DNA of 51,342 nucleotides from CABYIR01 sp038103905 (GTDB taxonomy: Bacteria > Pseudomonadota > Alphaproteobacteria > Pelagibacterales > AG-422-B15), in the NCBI GenBank assembly GCA_038103905.1, contig JAYNZW010000010.1, positions 1 to 51,342 on the forward strand, read 5' to 3'. Each line of letters begins with the position of its first letter. Positions within the stretch are counted from its first letter, which is position 1. Positions 50,698 to 51,342 of this stretch are shown here, in pieces. Below the pieces are notes generated by a model. It was not told where the DNA came from. It made no database searches and worked only from the letters and a program-made list of their open reading frames with translations. A program made the position numbers and the translations under genes.

Positions 50698-51342
50698 CTA
50701 TTTTCTTCCTTCCTTTATAAGACTTTTGAACGTCTTGATTGATTCTTCAAGGCCAATAAAAATTGACTCACCAATAATAAAGTGACCAATATTAAACTCT
50801 TTTACACCCCTAATCTTTGATAATTCTACAATCGACTTGAAAGTTATACCATGACCAATATGTGGCTCTAGTCCAATACTCTGTGCGAAAGAAACAGAGT
50901 CCTTTATTTTATTTAGTTCATTTTCATAATCTAATTCATCATGGGCTTTTCTACAGAATTCTCCGGAATGAATTTCAACTATATCAGCACCAACTTTCTG
51001 TGATAACTCTATTTGATCATTCGATGCATCAACAAATAATGACACTCTAATATTATTCTTTTTAAGTCTATCAATTAAAGGTGCAATTATATTATGATTA
51101 CGTTTTACATCTATTCCACCCTCAGTAGTTATTTCTTCCCTCTTTTCCGGCACAATACAGCATGCATTTGGCAAGGTATTAATAGCGATATCAACCATTT
51201 CATCAGTTGGAGCCATTTCAAAATTTAATGGTATTGATATTTGAGCTTTTATTTCTTCAATATCTTTATCTCTAATATGTCTTCTATCTTCTCTAAGATG
51301 GGCGGTTATTCCATCTGCTCCAAACTCTTGACACATCAGGGC
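50698..51342 (-). CDS. pdxJ: Pyridoxine 5'-phosphate synthase (5' end outside the window)
   Basis: Final ring-closing step of the DXP-dependent vitamin B6 route. The visible part, about 214 residues, covers GADGITAHLREDRRHIRDKD, NFEMAPTDEM, CCIVPEKREEITTEGGIDV, EIHSGEFC, GLEPHIGHGI and the C-terminal NIGHFIIGESI. Roughly the first 30 residues, including the NIDH motif, lie beyond the window. An internal ATG near the edge is not the start, since coding sequence continues through it. Confidence 0.95.
   Translation of the reverse strand, partial: ALMCQEFGADGITAHLREDRRHIRDKDIEEIKAQISIPLNFEMAPTDEMVDIAINTLPNACCIVPEKREEITTEGGIDVKRNHNIIAPLIDRLKKNNIRVSLFVDASNDQIELSQKVGADIVEIHSGEFCRKAHDELDYENELNKIKDSVSFAQSIGLEPHIGHGITFKSIVELSKIRGVKEFNIGHFIIGESIFIGLEESIKTFKSLIKEGRK

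Overview
The window is about 51 kb of AT-rich, very compact bacterial chromosome. Gene content and order point to a marine alphaproteobacterium with a streamlined genome, of the SAR11/HIMB59 type. The reasons are the blocks pdxJ-acpS-lepB-rnc-era-recO-parC, glyA-nrdR-ribD-ribE-ribB-ribH-nusB, plsX-ihfA-merR, rplM-rpsI-argC, hom-glpX-recJ and popZ-valS; an Aap amino-acid transporter; an NDUFS4-type complex I subunit; a CBP3-type cytochrome bc1 chaperone; CtaA; and a SAM-II-type riboswitch before metY. The exact lineage cannot be fixed by eye. Genes commonly abut or overlap by 1-8 nt. The largest gene-free stretch is 267 nt (26191-26457), and it is explained by a riboswitch leader. I see no rRNA, CRISPR array, insertion sequence, phage gene or attachment site.

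Layout. 57-5522 (minus): ilvD, valS, a PopZ-like polarity factor and a diverged PCMT-like protein. 5603-6840: tRNA-Cys, an unusual winged-helix/TPR protein, tRNA-Asn. 6842-10975 (minus): the aapJQMP amino-acid ABC importer, with a hairpin terminator between aapJ and aapQ. 11107-15546 (minus): a Sel1-repeat protein, tRNA-Arg, NDUFS4, agmatine-to-putrescine genes aguA/aguB, tRNA-Pro, an epoxide-hydrolase-like protein and a PaaI-type thioesterase. 15593-19911 (plus): TPP riboswitch, thiB, thiP, nhaD, secreted glutathione peroxidase. 19913-26190 (minus): tRNA-Glu, recJ, glpX, hom, a newly noted 57-aa lipoprotein, argC, rpsI, rplM. 26342-27771 (plus): SAM-II-type riboswitch and metY. 27757-32341: ctaA, a DUF2842-like gene, chorismate mutase, rpmG, merR, ihfA, plsX, CBP3-type chaperone, bamE. 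32379-40384 (minus): hppA and the nusB/riboflavin/nrdR/glyA/rpiB run. 40434-45059: GDPD, DUF1295 protein, hemB, a broken hydroxyacid dehydrogenase, a PuuB-like FAD oxidase. 45080-51342 (minus): parC, recO, era, rnc, lepB, acpS and pdxJ, which runs off the window.

How the genes fit together. The region is mostly core metabolism (branched-chain amino acids, threonine/methionine, arginine, riboflavin, heme, PLP, serine/glycine) with import-based nutrition (amino acids, thiamine) and nitrogen scavenging (agmatine, amino-group oxidation). Two metabolite riboswitches control the thiamine importer and sulfur incorporation. Energy features include a K+-independent-type proton pyrophosphatase and an NhaD-type Na+/H+ antiporter.

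Assembly quality. There are two 10-N placeholders (in thiP and bamE), a probable one-base homopolymer frameshift in thiP, and a deletion of about 50 nt in a dehydrogenase gene. Deleting the Ns restores the reading frame in both gapped genes, so both are probably intact there.

No obviously new multi-gene system is visible. The best leads are the winged-helix/TPR protein, the two-part metY leader, the TPP-controlled thiBP unit without thiQ, and conserved operon slots from which tolC, fabH and DUF177 are missing.
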